A stretch of 64,000 nucleotides of DNA, from assembly GCF_027943255.1 (NCBI RefSeq), contig NC_072893.1, positions 83,459,784 to 83,523,783 on the forward strand, written 5' to 3'. The DNA is from Anastrepha obliqua (lineage: Eukaryota > Arthropoda > Insecta > Diptera > Tephritidae). The position numbers were made by a program, and so were the translations under genes. The notes below the pieces were generated by a model. The model did no database searches. It was not told the DNA's origin and saw nothing but the letters and a program-made list of their open reading frames with translations. Of the stretch, positions 59,586-64,000 are shown one piece after another. Every line of letters begins with the position of its first letter. Within the stretch, counting starts at the first letter, position 1.

Positions 59586-60892
59586 TAAAGGGTTTTTCAA
59601 TTGGCACGGGTCGATTTTGGCGGCCTGTGGCAGCCATTTTGTTTTGGTGACATCTGTCAAATCTTTTCTTTATTATTCAGTTGTTTATGCCAAATCATCA
59701 TGGCAAGTTACACGATTGAACAGCACGTTCAAATGATAAAACTTTATTATCAAAATGAGTGTTCATTAATGCAAACGTTGCGCGCATTGTGCCCATTTTT
59801 CGGTAGACGTGGTGGCCCTTCAAAGTCGATTCTTCAAGGTTTGGTGACCAAATTTGAGACGACCGGGTCAGTAAACAATCAGCCAACACCCGTACGTTCA
59901 AGGAACGCAAGATCAGCCAAGAACATTGCCGCGGTCCGTGAAAGTGTACAGCAGAACCCGAGGCAGTCTATTCCTCGCCGTGCACAAGAACTTGGCCTTT
60001 CGCGGACTTCAACTTGGCGAATTTTGCGTCGGGACTTGGGCCTACACCCGTACTAGATCCAACTGATCCAGGAGCTCAAAGTTGATGACCATAGACAACG
60101 CCGTTTGTTCGCTGACTGGGCTTCGAATCGTTTGGAAGAGAACCTCAGTTTTGGGCGAAAAATCATCTTTAGTGACGAGGCGCATTTTTGGATGAATGGC
60201 TGTGTTAACAAACAAAATTGCCATATATGGGACGACACCAATCTACACGAGGTTCACCAGGTGATAATGCACCCTCAAAAAGTTACCGTTTGGTGTGGAT
60301 TTTGGGCCGGCGGCGTCATTGGTCCGTACTTTTGTGAAAACGACGTTGGTGAGGCGGTCACCGTCAACAGCGAGCGCTACACTACGATGATAACCAATTT
60401 CTTATGACCCATATTGAAGCATATGGACCTAGACGATATGTGGTTTCAGCAGGACGGCGCTACGTGCCACACAGCAAACGCCACGATTGACATTCTGCAT
60501 GAACGATTTGAGGTAAGGTTATCTCTCGCAGGGGTGATGTGAATTGGCCACCAAGGTCATGCGATTTGGTCCCGCTAGACTTTTTCCTGTGGGGTTTCTT
60601 GAAGTCTCAGGTCTATGCAAATAAACCACAATCGACCGATGCTCTAAAGGTGAACATAACACAGGCCATCGCTCAAATTCAGACGGATCTATGCGGAAGA
60701 GTCATTGAAAATTGGACCACTCGGATCCGTTCCACCGTAAGAAGCCGAGGCGGGCATTTGAATGATGTCATATTCCACACTTAATGGCATATATGCGCCT
60801 TTCAAATAAAAAAATAATTTTGTCAATAACTCACACACAGCTTGTTTTTTTTTCGTCCATTTCAACATCCACCCTTATTGAAAACCCCTTTA
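59586..60892 (+). mobile_element. IS630/Tc1-mariner element with DUF4817-type transposase, nearly complete but broken
   Basis: 1307 bp, TIR TAAAGGGKTTTTCAAT at both ends, TA duplications at 59584-59585 and 60893-60894. Transposase from MASYTIEQHVQMIKLYY at 59700: HTH domain, RTSTWRILRRDLGLHPY, IIFSDEAHFWMNG (first Asp), VTVWCGFWAGG, MWFQQDGATCHTA (second Asp), WPPRSCDLVPLDFFLWG (third acidic site) and an ending RGGHLNDVIFHT. Lesions: a TAG at about 60054-60056, a TGA at about 60405-60407 and a one-base frameshift near 60513-60520. So recently active in the lineage but now dead in this copy. Three more relics of this type lie within 15 kb upstream. Confidence 0.93.
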
Positions 60893-61087
60893 TAATTAAA
60901 AAAGATTAGCAGTTTTTTTAATATTTTATTTTGTTTTTTATAAGTACTCATATTTCTAAATTTTATACCTTCACAAGAAACACTTTTGAGGATCTGCTGA
61001 AAACAAAATTTATTTAAAAAAAAACATAAATACGTATTAAAAAATTAAAAAATAAAAAAATAATAATTTTTCGTTTTAAGAGCATTT

Positions 61088-61690
61088 GTTGCAGACTTGG
61101 GCTGAAAAGTCCCGGGCCTAACACATAGTTTTATTGCATTCACCTCTATTTAAAAACAGCTGATAAAATTTCATGACATTTTATTAATTAGTTCGTGAGT
61201 TATGGGGATAAGAGTGCCGCAACTTTTGTTATTTCCAATGCAATGGATTAAAAATATTTTGCTGGGGAAAACTACCGTTCAAGCGAAACAATGGCTGGAA
61301 AAGTGTGGGGACTTTGCTCCGTTAGAAACGATAATAAAACGATGTTTTGCTGACTTCTAACGCGGCCGTAGAGACACCGATGAGGCACAAGGCAGTGAAT
61401 GTCAAAATTAGGCGGCAACGCCAGAGAACATTAAAAAAATCCGGAAAATCGTTTTGAATGTACGAAAAGTGAAGTTGCATGAGTATTTGACTATGAGAAA
61501 ACTCTCTTCAAAGTGGGTGCTACATTTGCTCACTTTCAAGACAATGCACCGTCTCTCAAGTCAATCAAAACAACGGCAAAAGTACATGAATTGAATTTCG
61601 AATTGCAATTTCAAAGTTGATGTGGGACACCGTATTCGCCAGATTTGGCTTACAGTGACTACTGGCTGCTTGCAGACCTATGAAAAATGC
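61088..61690 (+). pseudogene. Mariner relic with 5' end
   Basis: Starts with a TIR-like TTGGGCTGAAAAGTCCCGGG. Coding remnants: GKTTVQAKQWLEKCGDFAP, ETIIKRCFADF, TPENIKKIRKIVLNVRKVKL, HEYLTMRKLSSKWV, then after a large jump FKTMHRLSSQSKQ and a C-terminal piece. Several internal deletions and stops. Confidence 0.85.
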
Positions 61691-61699
61691 CCACCGGGC

Positions 61700-63190
61700 A
61701 TTGTTTGAATTCCAGATTTACCCCTTATCCACACTTTTAGGTTTTACTTTTGCTAAATTTTTAATTAACTTACTTTAAAATGTTATAATGAATATTAAAT
61801 TGATAAAGAAGGTATGAAATGTCAATATAATTGTAAATGTGAAATTATTTCATTTCATTTCTATAGAACATTAACATATTTTCAATGAGTTCTAGAATAT
61901 TAATATATTATATATCATCTTCGATGTGTGGATGGGTGTCTTCTTCCCTGCATAAGTTGCATAGATACTCCGAAAGCAGTACTGCCTTCGATTTTCCATT
62001 AAATCTTTACGCGATTAATTTGATTTCTGGGTGGAGCCTCTCGTCTAGTACAACTGACATGGCACAAAAGTTAACGCAAAAGAAAACAAGGTAGGAAAAC
62101 AAAAAATATACGTTCAAGGACAATTTGACTCCCATGTGATAGAATGCAATAAGTGTTTAGTGTTTTTTTCTTAATTTTGTTATTTTGATAGGGGCCGCTC
62201 TTTGCTTCTGAAAATCCTGACTGAGAGTTAGTATCATATCTTCGCAGAACGAAATGAACGACTCTATGCTTGAGCAACGTTGGCAAGTAATGCAAACATA
62301 TTTTCAAGTCAATATTCCGTAGCCCAAACAGTGCGAATCGACTAGCATTAGTACTCTAGGGTTAAACTGCCAATAGCCATGCACATGCACATACACATAT
62401 TTGTATATAATATTTATTGTATGTATATGTATTGAAGTGCACCAATCCGTGAAAACCACAAGCACAGCAGGCAAAACCACACATTGAACTTTAAACAGAC
62501 AAATGGCTGTTGGAGCCGACGCCCAGAAAATGGCTAAATGAGATTTTTGGAATGCCTACACACATTGAAAAGTTATGTATAAACATATGTACATACGAAT
62601 ATGTATTTATGTTGGTTTTTGCTTTGTGCTGTATATATTTTTTCAAATTTCTTCTACTGTTTTCAGTAATACAGGTTGGAAGAAAATTATAGAAAGCGAT
62701 ACTTGCTAACAGGTAGTGGAATTAAAATTTATACGTAATTTTAATATTTCATCATTCGTTTGAGCACACAACAAATTTTGTTTCGATCTGTCAATTCATT
62801 CTTTTCTTCGTTTTAAAGTTCGTCAATAGGTGTATTTTTTGTAATGGAACCAAATAGTTATCATGCAGTGGAATAATGAAGTGAATTGAAGTTGACGGAG
62901 ATAATATTAAAAAAAGACTTTTGTTTAGATATTATTTATTCATCTTACTTTTCAACCCACCTGTGCATACCAGTATATGTTTTTCTCATCAATAAACGGT
63001 ATAATATAGTATAATACTTCAAATGATTAAGAAAGCAGTCTGGTGTTGGGCTTCAAAAACACGATATATATATGTAGAGTACACTGCAAAAGGCTAGATC
63101 GAAATATAAAATAATAACGAAGTCATACCGCATGATCGTCACGGCGAAGGCGATACCGTTTCAACAAAATAACCCCGGCAAAATTTCATT
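61700..63190. other. Intergenic DNA, nothing recognised
   Basis: AT-rich; no coding or repeat family match. Confidence 0.45.
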
Positions 63191-63195
63191 TTTGC

Positions 63196-63440
63196 ACTGC
63201 CACCGCAGCCGAATGGTTGGTACGTGACTACCATTCGGCAGAACATAGGTTCAAATCACCGTGCATGAAGCAACAAAATGAAGAAAAAGATTTGTCCAAT
63301 AGCGATCGGCTTTCGGTATTCAATAGCATACCTTCGAGGCGGCGTAAAACTCTAGGGCCCTCCATTTGTGAAACAAAATCAAGACGCACACCAGTTATAA
63401 GGAGTCCGGTCAAATACCAAATAAACGGTGTAAGCGGCAG
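63196..63440 (+). repeat. tRNA-derived SINE, diverged
   Basis: Head GCCACCGCAGCCGAATGGTT, B-box GGTTCAAATCACC, body and tail (GGTCAAATACCAAATAAACGG). Confidence 0.85.
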
Positions 63441-63772
63441 TTACGTACACATTTATACGTGTTCCTCTAGATGCAAGTAACGGGGCAGCATAATTTCTTA
63501 AAATTATAATAATTTTTTTCTTTCCCCTTTTTTCCTGGTAAAAACCAAGATTTTTCCATTTACACATAGTAAAACCTTTAAAAAAAACCACCCTCATTCT
63601 CAGGTAAAAATTTTTTGCTATGTTCAAGCTTGCAATTGTTTGCCTGAGTGTTTTTAGAATAAGTGGAAATGGATTAAAATTGGGATCAGAGCGAAAGAGG
63701 TTGCTAGAGGGTTAACATGCACTACGAATTTATTCTACGCAAAATTTCACTAGGAGTATTACTATTTTTGGC

Positions 63773-64000
63773 GGCCGCCGTAGCCCAATGGGTAGGTACG
63801 TGGCTACCATTCAGGATAGCATAGGTTCGAATCTTGGTGCACGAAACTCCAAGTGATAGAAAAAGTGTTTTCTAAATGATAGGGGGCGGCTGCTAGACTG
63901 GCAAACTTCCACACTCCATACACATACACTCATGTGTTTCTGCTATGGAAAAGCTCCTCATAAAAAATAAAAAAATCTGTCGTTCAAAGTCGGCTTGAAA
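63773..64000 (+). repeat. tRNA-derived SINE, cut by window end
   Basis: Head GGCCGCCGTAGCCCAATGGG, B-box GGTTCGAATCTTGG, body to AAAGTCGGCTTGAAA at the window edge; the tail lies beyond. Confidence 0.9.

Overview
This is eukaryotic, AT-rich and heavily transposon-laden DNA, from an insect. Spliced genes with short GT-AG introns, insect P450 genes, mariner, Helitron and Jockey/I-type elements, and a tRNA-derived SINE point to a higher fly. A tephritid fruit fly is my best guess, from general familiarity with such repeats (inference). No prokaryotic operons, CRISPR arrays or rRNA genes are seen.

The only convincing host genes are three complete eight-exon microsomal cytochrome P450 genes of the CYP3 clan, CYP28/CYP309-like. 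Genes A (8082-172) and B (19732-11391) lie on the minus strand. They are tandem copies of one another, with about 20 amino-acid differences in roughly 505, and sit inside a segmental duplication of about 9.5-10.4 kb (about 45-9550 and about 11265-21690). Gene C (31801-45343) is on the plus strand, more diverged and divergently oriented from B. All three share the same exon phases: the ExxR glutamate codon is split between exons 6 and 7, and the glycine codon after the heme-ligand cysteine is split between exons 7 and 8. All have a TATA-like box 90-130 bp upstream of the ATG. The likely role is xenobiotic or endobiotic oxidation at the ER; substrates cannot be told from sequence.

Almost everything else is mobile DNA at different stages of decay. 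Because A and B are duplicates, several insertions can be read against an empty site in the other copy. Examples are a 1634-bp Helitron in B intron 1 with seven internal 129-bp tandem repeats, a Helentron-like insertion of about 1.56 kb in A intron 1, and a 292-bp deletion in A intron 2. Gene C introns hold non-LTR retrotransposon pieces (RNase H, reverse transcriptase), mariner and Tc1-like relics and a 313-bp MITE; intron 7 alone is 5.4 kb.

The region from 45.4 to 64 kb has no recognisable host gene. It contains four relics of one IS630/Tc1-mariner transposase type (the best is 59586-60892), a 669-bp foldback element that would form a hairpin of about 250 bp, LINE remnants and SINEs. A tRNA-derived SINE family with about 12 copies runs through the whole window; one copy (56830-57110) has a perfect 8-bp target-site duplication. 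I found no clearly new multi-gene system. The most useful signals are the P450 duplication with its dated insertions, the foldback hairpin, and the Helentron-like fusion of an N-terminal peptide to an endonuclease domain.
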